From positions 57,605,146-57,669,145 of the forward strand of contig CM048852.1 in NCBI GenBank assembly GCA_026545225.1: a DNA stretch of 64,000 bases, written 5' to 3'. This document shows, one piece after another, positions 1-11,982 of this stretch; within the stretch, counting starts at the first letter, position 1, and each line of letters starts with the position of its first letter. A program made the position numbers and the translations under genes. The stretch comes from Cornus controversa. Its lineage: Eukaryota > Streptophyta > Magnoliopsida > Cornales > Cornaceae. The notes beneath the pieces were generated by a model. The model saw nothing but the letters and a program-made list of their open reading frames with translations, did no database searches and was not told where the DNA came from.

Positions 1-763
1 AATGAACGAAATACTTGTGCAAACACATAACACTTGGGTATTTGATTAAATTATTGTGTATGACATGTCTGCTCGGACATGCACCTAGTAAGCATATAAA
101 TAATTCAAGTTTATTATATAGGTGTACATAAAATTATCTTACTACGTTCCTGTTATTACATTGATACTTCAATACTAGTGGAGTGCCTGTTTTGAACACA
201 CTATGATATAAAAATCATGTTACCCAAAAAGTTAAAATAATAACATTAAAAATATATATATAGTTAGCCATTTCTCCATATCCTTGGTTTTGGAGTTTTG
301 ACAAATTCAGCACCCAACACACATACCCAAGTCAGTACATTTCACATAACCCAATTTCCCTCACCATAGTTATTGACGTTCTTTACATGCGCTAGGTATT
401 AAGGAAAACATCCAATAATGAGATTCGGAAAAAATATATATATATGTAAATATTTGTATAGTTACAAGTCACAGGAAAGCCCTCAAAATAACTAATTGCT
501 CGATAAACAGATTTTAGGATTCATCATCTAATCTAGCATGTACAAGCTTTTAGACAATTTGTACTGCCGCTTCAGATCACATTCAGCTGCAAGTATAAAT
601 TTAACATATAATACAGATTTGTAAAGGTGAATTATAAAGCAAGCAAAGAGTCCAATATGTAGAGGTGAATCATAAAACAAACTAAGAGTTCAATCTAAGA
701 AACAATGACAAACATTACCAATGCTATTGATAAAATCAAACAATCAATTGGTTGCCAACTTAC
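1..763 (-). other. Intron 5 of iPGAM (incomplete)
   Basis: This is AT-rich sequence after the splice donor at 763/762 on the minus strand. I searched it for the next conserved iPGAM exon (the block following the split Ser codon) and did not find it, so the acceptor lies beyond the window edge. Short open frames here show no protein similarity I recognise. Confidence 0.7.
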
Positions 764-3700
764 CTGCAAGCAAAAGTACGGACACCATTATGGACTAAAT
801 ATTCGCCAGACGTTCTCTCTATCTCAGGCGGAGAAACAAGGTATTGGCTCGGAAGCTTCAACTCACCATCATACTGAAGCATTCCAGCATAATGGATTTT
901 AGGGAATCGAACTCGATCAAATTTATCGAAGTCTTCATATTCAAGTGCTTTTGCCATCATAACCATTCGATCCGCCCGAAAGTTGATTGTCACAACAGCA
1001 TCCCCGTCCACTATTGGACCCACAGGCTTCCCATTCTCATCAACAGTAACAAATGGCGGTAAGTACTGGTCGCTAGCATTGGGTTGCTCCCTCAGTTTCT
1101 TGACAGCCTCAACTGCATTTCTAAACTTGTATGGGGCTTCACCAAGTACGTGGGCATCCCACCCACGTTTTACAACTTCCCAGTCATTCTGCAAAAGAAG
1201 CAGCAACATTTAAAAATTCACATTCTAGGCAAATGGGAGTTGATAAAACGATATCTTAGCTGGAAAAACTCAAACTGGCTTCAATAATAATTATTAGGGT
1301 AACATTGAACATGATAATCAATTCGTCATACAGAAAAATATGTCTGTGTGCGACTTCAACGAATGAACGACGTGTAATCTGGCCTATGGTACCTGGACTC
1401 AGGTATGTGTTTCGGATACGGGTATGTATCCACGCGTTAGATGTGTCAAATCTCCAAACAAAATGACACATGAACATTGCTAAATATTCATATTATTTAA
1501 TATTTTTATTTTATTTTCTAAGGTAAAATAATGTTTTTACATAACATAGTGTCTAATAAAAGCATTTCATTTGTTTTGAAGCAATAATATAATAAAATTG
1601 AATAATCAGATGTGTTTTTTTATATGCATGTCCAACCAAAAGTGTGGACACATATTCCATACCCATGTCCAAGTAGAGTGTGTCAGACACAGGTACTTCA
1701 CCCGCTTTTGAAGAGTCCATGAAACATAGATTCTGGCCCACCTTTTGGAAGCAAGGTGGCTCCTCCCTTGATGTTCCTCCCCATAACAAAACACCCATCT
1801 CAGAATCATAGTTGTCATTCCAGACACTAATATGTTTGAATAAGGACAACATTACAATAAATGCATACGCTACCAGAGAAGAATATACCAATATCAAGCT
1901 GGGGGAAGACCAGATGAAATTTTATAGTGGGAGAGGCCAAAGGGCAGAGTACGTTGTCCTAGAGAAAGGGATGGGATCATATATTAATGGCGTATTGGTG
2001 AACCTGACTTCCAACTGTTCATAGGGTATGCAAACTTTCAATATTAAAAAGAACAGAAATATAAATGGTAACGGCATTGATTGACCATGTGTCATTGCAA
2101 ACATGGTCAATTTGAGGACCAGTGTCTTTATAGTTTATAACTTATCAAAAAAAAAATGTCTTTATTGTTTATACCATCCTGATCATGCAAAAGTTAGAAC
2201 TCAAAATGTAAAACCCCAAAAAACACCTGTGATCATACGAATAGTGGCATATAGTGTGAGAATCATAACTAAATTACTCCACCCAGACATTCCACATCTA
2301 TGATTACGCCAATTGTGGGTTTATGGACAATATTAGGAGAGAGAATATATCATGAAAATACCAGCTGGATTGGCCTAGGGTGGAAGCCGAGGCTGACTTA
2401 AGAGAGAGAGAGAGAGGAGGGAAGGGGAGGCAGTATAGAGATCATCATAGAACCTGCAGGGTCAACACCTTACCATAGGTCAATGAGGACTAGTGGAGTC
2501 TCGAAGTCAAGTGTTGCTTTGGTGGGATTTAGAGGTCAAGGTTTGACTTGATGGGTTTTAGAGAAGCCTATTATGAGGACTGTCTGTTATGTGAAATGAA
2601 CTACATGGCCAGAGGAGTGTTCAATTGGACCATTTTGAAGGCTACGGGCATGCCATGAATCTTCAAGGTCCCTTTAAGTTCCTTCAAAATGGCGTGTAAC
2701 ACTGTACAATAAGAGGAAGTTGCTGACATGGTACCTGCGTAGTGGTGGGTGACCTTCTGATAGCCACACCAATTTATGACAATATCAATGCTGCAGGTAT
2801 CAACTCTCAATGAAAATAAATTCAGATAATGCTGGTAAATTATGATAATCTCATCCCTCCAAAATGGAAGCTGTTATCAATGGTTTCACTCCTATGAATT
2901 TGCCAGATCCTCCAAAAATTATCAAATATGATATTCAGCACTCTCTTAATAAAAATTAAAACTGAAATTACCAAATCGTCAAGAATTTACCTCGTAACGA
3001 TCCATTGTGACATACATGCGACCTCCACCAGATGCAATCTGCGCATCAACACCTTTCTCACGTAATTTTGAGAGTTCATTCTCAAGGGCTTCCACAAAGC
3101 CTACACTTGAACCATCCAAAACATCACGGCCATCAGTAAGTACATGAACACGGATTCTTTTGGCACCACGCTCGCTAGCACCATTTAGCAGCAACTGCAC
3201 ACCCCCAAAAAAGCAATATAATAGTCAATTAACTAAAGAAAGATCTACCAAGGATCAGAAGGCAAAATGACAGTCTTCAATTACAGAACATACCAGCAAC
3301 TGATCAAGCCGGGAGTGGACACCTCCATCACTCAATAATCCAATGAGGTGCAATGTGCCAGTTTCAAAACATTCCTTAATGTATTTAAAGCCTTCTCCTT
3401 CATAAAGTTTTTCAGAGGCAAGAGCAAAATCAACAAGCTTTGCTCTGGAAGAAACCAAATATTTCAATAGTTGGTCATCACCGATGTGGCATATAAATTA
3501 CATATTGGCAAGATAAAAAGTAAAATAAAGCAGACTAAATAAAAAACAGCAACCAGTGAACTTCCTTGCGAACTTCCTCTGTTTTTCATGGCATGATAAA
3601 AACTTCAAATCATGAATCAAACAGTAAAATTTACCCAAAAACGTTGTAAAAAAATACAAATGGGACGAGAAGATCACCCTTGAGCATATATCCGACCAGC

Positions 3701-5901
3701 ACCAAGAGCATTGTGACCAACTTCACTGTTTCCCATGTCATCTTCAGTTGGAAGCCCTACAGCAGTACCATGAGCCCTAACCAACCTCCATCTTTCAGGA
3801 ACACCCTGCCAAGGAAGACAGATAATGAATGTTATGGACTCATTTGACCCAATAAATGTCAAGATAATGTGAGTGTCTCGATGACTACAAAATTCAATAT
3901 CCCCAAATCAGTATAAGAACTTTGTACCCATAAGAGTCAAGCAGCCAATCTTGCAAGGGAAGAAAAACTAGATGGCTATTAAACATTTTGAAACGGACAA
4001 CATGCATGTGCATTTTTTTCCCCTTCAATCCTTGCAACTAGCAACTACTAAAGTGCCATGCCAAAATTAAGAGAAGATTGGGTCACAAAAACGCCAAGCA
4101 AGCACTCAATGTACAGATGCATGGCGTGAGAAACATAGAAGACTATGGTGCTCGCAAATGTATCTTGTAGGAAATTATTCTCTTGCATGATTTCAAACCT
4201 GTAAATTGGACCATTCTTAGAAAGTCCACAAAAATGTGTATTTATATAATATGATATACATATATATAATTATATAATTAACATAATATATAAATTATAG
4301 GTAATACCCTGAATGCCAAGGGTTATAGCCTAGTGATGCATCCTCAATATCCCAAAATGCAGGTCGAGAGTTCAGTGCTCCAATTTGGAAGAGTAACATG
4401 GTTCACATTAAGGGTAATGCTGGGAAAAGGGAAAGACCAAAGTTAACGTGGGTAGAGTTAGGAAAGAAGGATATGATAACACGTTATTTACTGAGGCTAT
4501 TGCTTTAGATAAAGCGGAATGAAAAAAATAAGATTCATGTAGCCAATCCAAAGTAGTTTGGAAAAAGGCTTTGTTGAATTGAGTATAAAATATATGGAAT
4601 ACTAAAATTTTGTAAATATGCTTGTTGTGGTTGGTGACAAAATCACCACCCATGGTTCTTTCCCATGAACGTAATCAATAAAGGGTTATTAGAGAGACGC
4701 ATTTTGGGGAAGAACCAAAATATGGTCTTTAACTATCTGTATATATATTGAGGGAATGAGGATTTTGATAAATAAAAGAGGGTGTGACTTGTGAGGATAG
4801 AATGTAGCATCCAATCGTGTGTTGAGAGTTGGGACTCTAGAAAGTGGTCCTCTTCCTACAACACTTTCTTCCTCTTCTGCTAGCAACTCCAGGAGAACAC
4901 CGAAGTCTCACTATTGATTTCAGTATCATGGTCATGGAAGTAAAGACAGACTGCATTATAGCAACAGGCTACCGTGTAGCAATGTTATCAGTTAGTTGTG
5001 AGAAAGAGATATGTCGGCAGGTTTACCAGGTTATCTCATGGTTGGTCAAATTCATTAATGTTGTAATCTCCAAGTTCTGATACTGCATTTATCTCGTCTA
5101 TTTGCTTGCACAAAATGCCAGAGTACATAAATCATTGTGTTTCTTTTTGTAGTTTGTTTGCTTCATTCTTTTCCACTTCCTTCAATTACACAATTTCAAA
5201 CTATCCTTGAAGGCTTTTTCCGCTATCAAAAACTAAAAGTATGCATAAGCGGTAGCTGAACTTTTAAGAAATCAAGTAGATCAGGAGTTATGTAAAAAGC
5301 AAACTGTTCAGAGAACTCGTCCCAGGCAGGAGGCAGTATGATCTTAGTATGAATTTGGTCCCATAGTATGAAAAGGGCAAAAAAGTAACAGACCCAGAAA
5401 TAAGAGTACCAAAAGTTGAAGAAATTCACTGGGTACGATAACCAAACTGTATTTAAAACTGTATATATTGTCCTTTGAAGAGAATAGGCAGCACAAGGAC
5501 CCAGTGAAACACACCGATTTGATGGAGAAGCATAAACTGATAACGAGGAACAAAAGGAAAAAAAATACACGATTGAGATTCCAATAACAAGAGTGCAAAT
5601 AAATTTTCTCAAATCTGCGCAGAACTACCTACCCAAAAAAAAACTGCGCAGAACAACGTGATTGAAAGATCCAATGATATCACAATCCCTATATGTAGGG
5701 TTATATATATATAAATATAGAGAGAGAGAAAAGAGAGACCTCTTTAAGAGAATCCATAGTGGGAGTATCGGCGACATGGATGCAGTTGTACTGATTGGGA
5801 TTAGCTTCGCCCCAGCCGTCCAACACCACCATGGCCAAGATCTTCTCCTTAGGGAGCTTCGGGTGATCCGGCAGCTTCCATGAAAATCCTGAGCTCCCCA
5901 T
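764..5901 (-). CDS. iPGAM: 2,3-bisphosphoglycerate-independent phosphoglycerate mutase, 5' five coding exons (3' part outside window)
   Basis: This enzyme interconverts 3- and 2-phosphoglycerate in cytosolic glycolysis and belongs to the metal-dependent alkaline-phosphatase superfamily. Coding exons on the minus strand are 5901-5740, 3805-3678, 3444-3294, 3194-2991 and 1188-764. All have GT/AG borders and their phases join, giving about 356 of the roughly 560 residues usual for plant enzymes. The N-terminal VVLDGWG carries the metal-binding Asp (about residue 28), and MGNSEVGH carries the phosphorylated catalytic Ser (about residue 81). Further family blocks are [24 protein letters not shown], and [10 protein letters not shown] in the last exon. 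The final codon in the window is split (AG before the donor at 763), so the gene continues beyond base 1, and bases 1-763 are intron. The start ATG at 5901 gives MGSSGF, the usual cytosolic form without a transit peptide. Identification is by family motifs I recognise, not by a database search. Confidence 0.95.
1189..2990 (-). other. Intron 4 of iPGAM with degenerate repeat sequence
   Basis: A 1.8-kb intron between the exons ending at 2991 and starting at 1188. Around 1389-1705 there is a stretch bounded by loosely inverted GTACCTG-type ends (GGTACCTGGACTC near 1389 and its approximate complement near 1690-1703), suggesting an old MITE with unclear borders. A GA microsatellite lies at about 2401-2420. 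No coding content is recognised. Confidence 0.5.
3806..5739 (-). other. Intron 1 of iPGAM
   Basis: A 1.9-kb first coding intron, AT-rich. A short stretch near 4318-4385 vaguely resembles tRNA-derived SINE promoter boxes (TAGCCTAGTGA and, downstream, GTCGAGAGTTC) but has no clear ends. The longer open frames in it, such as 5226-5612 on the minus strand, lack family motifs and are treated as chance. Confidence 0.6.
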
Positions 5902-6640
5902 TTCTCTTCCTTCTGTGAGAGAGAGGGAGAGAGAGAGAGAGAGAGACCAATCAAATAGCAAAGACCAATTAAATTACAGCAAATCACTAAAAGACAGTAA
6001 TAATATCAGATGAATTATCGCAGAACCAGATCATCAATCGGAATCATATATACCTCTTTTCTTTTCAATATAAATCAACAGATCTGTGGTGGTTAAGGAG
6101 AACAAAGACGAGGCTAGATATTAACTGCGATACGAACACAAAACAAGCACAACACCGATATTTACTGAGATATATATTATTTTGTTTAATATCAACTGAT
6201 GAAAGCACGGTTGAGATTAGGGCACGCTTGTATTATTGTAATATATATGTATGTCGAAGACAAAGTTGAGGAAAGCATGCCATACCCGTGCCGCGCTTAG
6301 GACTGTTTGTTTGACTCCACCTAAAACTAGAAGCGGCTAGAAGCATATTCCCTTTGAGATGCCATTTTGGTTTGCCAATCTTCTATTTCCAGCCTCCAAC
6401 CAAACGGTCCTTTCTTTTGTATTTTCATTTTCATAAAATTAATTGAAAAAATTACCTGTTCAATTTTGGGATTAATATTGTAACACTTTAATTAATTGCA
6501 CACACATATATATGCCACTTTTAACGATATTATATGTGCACTTTTAATCTCTGAATTTCACAAGGTAGTAATTTTTACAAAGTAACTTCACAGCACAAAG
6601 TTAGTCTCATCCAGTCCTATAATGGAGAAAGAATTAGGAT
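5902..6640 (-). promoter_or_regulatory. 5' leader and upstream region of iPGAM
   Basis: Immediately upstream of the start codon is a GA/CT microsatellite (about 5917-5947), a common feature of plant 5' leaders. A minus-strand TATATAT-like string at about 6046-6053 could be a TATA box, roughly 150 bp upstream of the ATG. The transcription start cannot be fixed from sequence alone. Confidence 0.4.
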
Positions 6641-6641
6641 A

Positions 6642-7043
6642 CTCTCCGTTACAAGGGAAGATCATGTACTTTAAATGCATTAAAACTACGTCATTTTAAT
6701 ATACACGTAACATTTTAAATCGAGATGCAACACTCAAAACACATATTATGTCAAAAATAAAACACACACAAAACTGTTATATCAAAAATATAACACATAA
6801 AACACTATTGCATTAGATGGATACATATCAAATCGTCAATGTTACATTTTTGACGTAATAGTATTATATTTTCGATGTAATATGCTTTTAATATATCGGT
6901 GTTACACTTAATATAATGAGTATTATAATTTTGTTGTTTAGAGTTTTGTGTTGTATTCTTGATTTAAAGTATTGTGTATACATCGAAACGACGTTTTTTC
7001 TTATACACTTGAAAGTACACAATTTTTTTTTGTCACGGGAAAG
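6642..7043. mobile_element. Fold-back / long-TIR MITE
   Basis: The two ends of this 402-bp AT-rich stretch are inverted copies over about 100 bp. The left end begins CTCTCCGTTACAAG, and the reverse complement of the right end begins CTTTCCCGTGACAA. Both then run through TGTACTTT and AACACTCAAAAC/AACACAAAACTC-type blocks. Identity is only moderate, so the copy is old. The flanks (ATTAGGATA left, ATTTGAATT right) match at 6 of 9 bases, compatible with a decayed 9-bp duplication but not proof of one. It has no coding capacity. Confidence 0.55.
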
Positions 7044-7960
7044 ATTTGAATTCAACATAGAAATGCCACAACTCCCCCAATCCATTTCACTAATCCAATT
7101 AAGTCTCCCGTAATAAAGGGTTTAGGCATTGAATTTGGATCTCTTTTTGCACATTGGAGGACTGAAATTAAATCAGTAGTAAACTTCACACGATGTTAAG
7201 TGTTAATCCCAGCCCTCCCTTGTACACTAGTAAGAAAGTACAGACAACTGGAGATCCAAACTCTCAGCCATTATGTTTGTAATTGACTCTGTTGAGTTAT
7301 GAGGCCATGATATTTTTCTTATCATAATAATGATTAACTATACGTCTAAATTAATTTTAAACTTGTAATAAGAATGTAAGTTTAGTCCTTATAACTCCAA
7401 CATCTTCAGTAAACAAACATGACAAATTGAGATGAATGTATATACTATTCACAAATTAAGATAACGTGTTTAAACGTGACTCTCTATCAAGTCAGATCTT
7501 TCTTAAATTTTATTTTTATTTATTGTTAATTTTAATTATGTATTTAATCTCTTGCGTTTTAATTTAGGTCATGTCCATCCTTTGATAATGCCTAACATTT
7601 GATTGTTATAAGCATATTCGCATAGTTATGCCTATACTTCATGTTGATTTTCTAGCTGTATTTGGGTTGTATGATTTTTTTTAAAAACAGAGTTATAGAA
7701 AAATATCATTTTATAGTTTGAATAGTAGGAAAGTTTAAAATATATATATACTTACCTAAATTGCCCTTGTTATATTATATGAAATAATATAATAGTAAAA
7801 TATAGTAAAATTACTAAACCCCCTATATTATATACTAGTAAAAACGCACGTGCCATGCATGTGAAAAGTGATTTATAATTTTAATTAAAATTATTATACA
7901 ACTTAATAATTATTAGACATGAAGTGCAAAACAGTGAAGATGAGAGTATAGTTTATATTG
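7044..7960. other. AT-rich intergenic DNA, nothing recognised
   Basis: No open frame with family features, no clear inverted ends and no RNA gene is seen in this stretch. Confidence 0.6.
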
Positions 7961-8230
7961 TTATTAAATTTGTGAATTAGTTATTTAGTTTATATAGAAT
8001 GCTTAGAAATAAATTTTTTGTTGTTATTAAGTTTGTGAATTAGTTATTTAATTCATATAGAATTCTTAGAAATAAAGTTTTTGTTCTTATTAAGTTTGTG
8101 AATTAGTTATTTAATTCATATTGAATTCTTAGAAGAAAAAAAATTTGTTCTTATTAAGTTTGTGAATTAGTTATTTAGTTTAGAAATAAAGTTTTTATTG
8201 TTATTAAGTTTGTGAATTTATTTAGTTCAA
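7961..8230. repeat. Minisatellite, about 63-bp unit, five copies
   Basis: The phrase TTATTAAGTTTGTGAATTAG (first copy with one change) recurs starting at 7961, 8024, 8087, 8151 and 8201. Spacings are 63, 63, 64 and 50 bp, so the fourth unit carries a deletion of about 13 bp. The units are highly similar, implying fairly recent array expansion. Confidence 0.85.
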
Positions 8231-9131
8231 ACAGAATTTTTAAAAGTGTTTAATAGCCTGAGGAATTAGGAGGTCATTAGTATGAGATGAGAGTGGGGGA
8301 GACCTAAATTATTTTATTAATTTTTTTTTCTAAATTTTAGGGATGAAAGAGTTTGTATTAGGTATGAAGTTTGAGAGAATAAATAAAATTAAAAAAGAAT
8401 ACTTGTTGTTCAGTATATCAATGAAGATTATATTTCTATATATTTATTGCAATAAATAATATTATAAAAAATTAAACATGCATTATAAAAAATAACAAAT
8501 GATGGGAGACTTTTGTACATTTGAAAGTAGTATAGGTTTTAATCATACCACCTCCTTGTACCAATTAAACCTCATTAAATTCTATGACTTTTAAAAATAT
8601 CATCAATGTACCACCAATCTCTTGTAACATCCGAAATTAAATGATCGAAATGCCCTTTAAATTAACCCAAATACCATTCACAATTTGTCCTCTTCTTCTT
8701 CTCAAGAGTCAATAAAAAACCTAGCAAGTTACAACATATACAAAATCAAAAACTAAACATTTCTATTAAAATTCACATTTAACCATCAAGACCACTTTTA
8801 ATTTGGAATTAACGTCATCTTCTTCTGGCACAATTGTAGCCACATCTTATTTCAATAATTAATCAATAACCAAACGAATTAATTCCAAGTTCTTGATTGT
8901 TTGCAAATGGTTAGGAGAATTTTATGAAACGGAGTGTTTTCATATAATCAAAAACAGGCTCAGTTAGCCATTGTTGTCGATGATGCTCTCAAATATTTGA
9001 ATATGTATGTATATTTCTATGTGTTTGCTTTCTTTTTAAGGGTACGATTTTATTTGAATGGAATAAAATTGCACACATGTGAAGGAATGAGCTTATGTGA
9101 TCAGTTTTGTTAGTTTAGAGGATTATTTGTT
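8231..9131. other. AT-rich intergenic DNA, nothing recognised
   Basis: No supported gene, RNA or complete mobile element is seen. Sequence around 8520-8650 resembles degraded dispersed repeat. Confidence 0.55.
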
Positions 9132-9234
9132 GAGAAATACTGAACGTCATAATTTTATTTCACGAATTTAAACAACTACCACATAGATTCGAGTTAAAAT
9201 TTATGGTATTTATTCAAGACGTGTAGCATTACTC
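9132..9234. mobile_element. Short Mutator-type MITE with 9-bp target duplication
   Basis: The element starts GAGAAATACTGAACGTC and ends GACGTGTAGCATTACTC, whose reverse complement starts GAGTAATGCTACACGTC. It is flanked on both sides by the exact 9-bp direct repeat TTATTTGTT (9123-9131 and 9235-9243). A 9-bp duplication is the classical Mutator-superfamily signature. At only 103 bp it is a non-autonomous deletion derivative. Related copies are recognised near 59112-59325 and 30045-30190. Confidence 0.85.
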
Positions 9235-9540
9235 TTATTTGTTAAGCAGGAGGTATAAGATGAAGAAATATCGTATAGGGTGATTTTATGTTTTTACCCT
9301 TAATAAAATTAATTCGTGCTCCATCGGTCCTTCAATTACGAATTTTTAATGTCTAAATTGACCCGTGATGATCCTTTAATAAAAACGTATGTGGTGTCGA
9401 TGTCCGCTATATATACTGCTATTAAAAGTAATTTTTTTGAGTTTCAGTATTTTTATTTTTTAAATTAACAAAATAGAGATATCTAACCTGTTTGGACATA
9501 ACCTACCCACTTTTTTATATACAACAACACAAACCCTTCA

Positions 9541-9740
9541 ATTTTATTTTATCAAACTACAAATACCGAATTAAACACAAACTCCTCTTTGAGAAATTCT
9601 TTAAGGAGAAAGTAATTAAAATTAAATTCTAACATTATATATATAAATTAAAATATATCTATTTTAACCTTAATTAGGACCTTCTTCTATTTTATTTTAT
9701 CAAACTACAAATACCGAATTAAACACAAACTCTTTAAAAA
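9541..9740. repeat. Direct duplication, about 148-bp spacing
   Basis: A segment of about 50 bp starting ATTTTATTTTATCAAACTAC at 9541 recurs nearly unchanged at 9689. A neighbouring AAATTAACAAAATAGAGA phrase also occurs twice (about 9461 and 9815). This shows local segmental duplication in AT-rich DNA. Confidence 0.7.
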
Positions 9741-10030
9741 AAAATTAATTTTTAATATTAAAAGTACAAAGGACTTTTTTTTAATTTCATTATAAATTTT
9801 TATTTTTAAATTAACAAAATAGAGACCTAACTTAAACAAACTACCTAACAAATAACTTACTCCACGTTTTATATGGAATCTTAAATCATATAACCTTCTA
9901 AATTCAACTACAATTTATATACACAAAAATAACTACTAATAAACTCCGAATTCATAAATACACAAAAGAGCATATATACAATTTCACGTATAACTAAATA
10001 CAATTTATATACACAAAACAACTATTATTA

Positions 10031-10175
10031 GACTCCTAAAATGTAGAATTTATATATATACACACAAAATAACTATTAATAGACTCCTAAAATATAGAAT
10101 TTATATATACACAAAAATAATTACCAATAGACTCCTAAAAAATGTAGAATTTATATATATACAAAAATAAATATA
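10031..10175. repeat. Imperfect tandem repeat, about 50-bp unit
   Basis: Units starting GACTCCTAAAA at 10031, 10082 and 10130 are each followed by TAGAATTTATATATA and an A-rich spacer. The array sits in a broader run of related AT-rich sequence from about 9925. Confidence 0.75.
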
Positions 10176-10519
10176 TACAACTTACACTCAGGTATAAATA
10201 TATATAATACAATTGATATACACAAAAATAATTACTATTGACAAAACTGCTACAGTACAAAGTCAACCAAAGACAAAACTATTACAATAAAAAAGGCAAA
10301 TTTACTCTTCACTATAGTTATTGCCGACACTGTAGTCATCCGACATGACACTGTTCATGAACAGTACTGTTCATTACAGCCAGATTCGATTTTTTCCAGA
10401 TTCGATTTTTAAAAAATATATTAATTTTTTCCCTATAAAAAATAAGACCCTTCAGTAAAGAAGACATCTCTAATTTTCTGATTCTTCAAAAGCTAGAATC
10501 ATTGAATACAATCAACTTA

Positions 10520-11112
10520 GGACCCGTTTGGTAACCGTTTATATTTAGTGTTTATTGTTTATAAAAACAAATTTTTAGAATAAACACGTTTGATAATTTT
10601 TGTTTTGTTTATAAATTGTATAAACGTTTTTAAAACAACACTGTTCATAAGCTTTCAAATCCTAAACACCAAAATGATGTTTATTGTTTATGTTTATGAA
10701 AAAAAAAAAACTTTTTTTTTCTTTTTTTATCTAAAATGGTGATTATATTTTTTTAATTAAAAATTAAAACTAAAAGTGAGAAAATGAAAAGAAAAAAAAT
10801 TATAAAAGACTATTATTTGATACAACGATCAAAATATTAGAATTATCAAGTGTGGACAGAATTAAAGAGCATCAATTGCCTTAAGAAAAAAATATTGGAT
10901 ACAATATGAATAATTACTAATATACTTGATAATTAGAAATAGTTACTTAAGGGCACCCATGCTAAACAAAAAAAAATTTTTAAATAAGTCAAACGTTTTT
11001 TTGTTATCAAACAACACTCATATTTATGGATAAATAAAATCGTAACATAAACACTGTTTATATAAACACTTAAACAATAAACACAAAATATAAACGGTTA
11101 CCAAACGGGCCC
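10520..11112. mobile_element. Tourist-like (PIF/Harbinger-derived) MITE
   Basis: The left end GGACCCGTTTGGTAACCG and the reverse complement of the right end GGGCCCGTTTGGTAACCG match at 17 of 18 positions, and similarity continues into TTTATATT and the TGTTTATTGTTTA blocks. The direct trinucleotide TTA lies on both sides (10517-10519 and 11113-11115), the target preference of the PIF/Harbinger superfamily. The 593-bp interior is AT-rich with no open frame of note. It could be mobilised in trans by a PIF transposase, but the transposase copies in this window are broken. Confidence 0.85.
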
Positions 11113-11115
11113 TTA

Positions 11116-11545
11116 CTTATGGAAATATTATCAGCATGATCCAGAAAGAAAAATAAAAAATGTGCATTGACATGAAAATAAGTAAAAAACTTAATAATTA
11201 AAAGAAAAAAGCTAAGTATGAAATGAAAATTTTTTGTGAGCAATATGGTCTTCCACCTATTGTACCTTCTAGCAAGAAATCACATAAAAATCATAAATAT
11301 CTTACTAAGTATAAAACTTATAAAAACTACAATATGAGTAAACCTAATTTTCAGAAAGACGAGTTTTATAAAAAATGTAAAGCTTATCCTAAGAAGAAAT
11401 TCAAAGAAAAGGAGAAGAAATCTGACAAAAATAGTAATACTGGAAAATGTTTTAATGTGGAAAGCAGGGCCATTTTGCAAATAATTGCCCTACAAAAAAT
11501 AAAATTAACCAACAATTACAAATCTTTGAAAAAATAAAAAACAAG
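11116..11545 (+). pseudogene. Caulimovirid-type or retroelement capsid/Gag fragment with CCHC zinc knuckle
   Basis: The open frame 11223-11537 encodes a Lys/Tyr-rich basic tract (many K, KK and YKK groups). It is followed by the start of a CCHC zinc knuckle, as seen at the C-terminus of coat proteins of endogenous plant pararetroviruses (Caulimoviridae) and in some retrotransposon Gag proteins. The knuckle is interrupted: after its first Cys the remaining Cys/His residues lie in another frame, so the domain is frameshifted. Only this fragment is present; no protease, reverse transcriptase or movement protein is seen nearby. It directly abuts the Tourist-like MITE on its left. I consider it a dead relic and am not certain which of the two element classes it came from. 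Confidence 0.55.
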
Positions 11546-11614
11546 TCTTCGAAATTTTTAAACTGAAAAACACCAGTGATGAGAATAATGATTCTAGTAT
11601 GTGTCATTTTACTA

Positions 11615-11670
<56 letters not shown>
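11615..11670. repeat. (TA)n(GA)n compound microsatellite
   Basis: A run of about 12 TA units is followed directly by about 15 GA units. Such adjacent runs are common in plant intergenic DNA. Confidence 0.9.
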
Positions 11671-11671
<1 letters not shown>

Positions 11672-11982
11672 AAGTAGATGAAGATGTAAGCATGCAAAAC
11701 AATATATTAAATTTTCAATTAAAATAAAGGTAAAACGACAATTACAGAGTAAAAGAGAGAACTTGTATTTGGATAAAATAGGAACGTAGAATAAAAAAAG
11801 GTGAGCTCATTTCACGCGAAAATATACTTTTTGCGGGAAAAGTTTTGGAAGGAAAAAATAGACGGTTGCGGAAATCCTAATTTCTACAACTTTTCCTTTT
11901 CATTATATCCAAACTCCAAAACAAAAAAAAAAATTATTTTATTTCTTTTCTAGTTGATTTCATCTAACCAAATGGAGCCTTA

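Noticed and set aside
5226..5612. 128-residue minus-strand hydrophobic open frame
   Set aside because: It lies wholly inside iPGAM intron 1 and reflects T-rich sequence. There is no conserved membrane-protein signature.
7961..8230. Regular repeats considered as a possible CRISPR array
   Set aside because: The units are contiguous tandem copies without unique spacers, in a plant nuclear context. This is a minisatellite.
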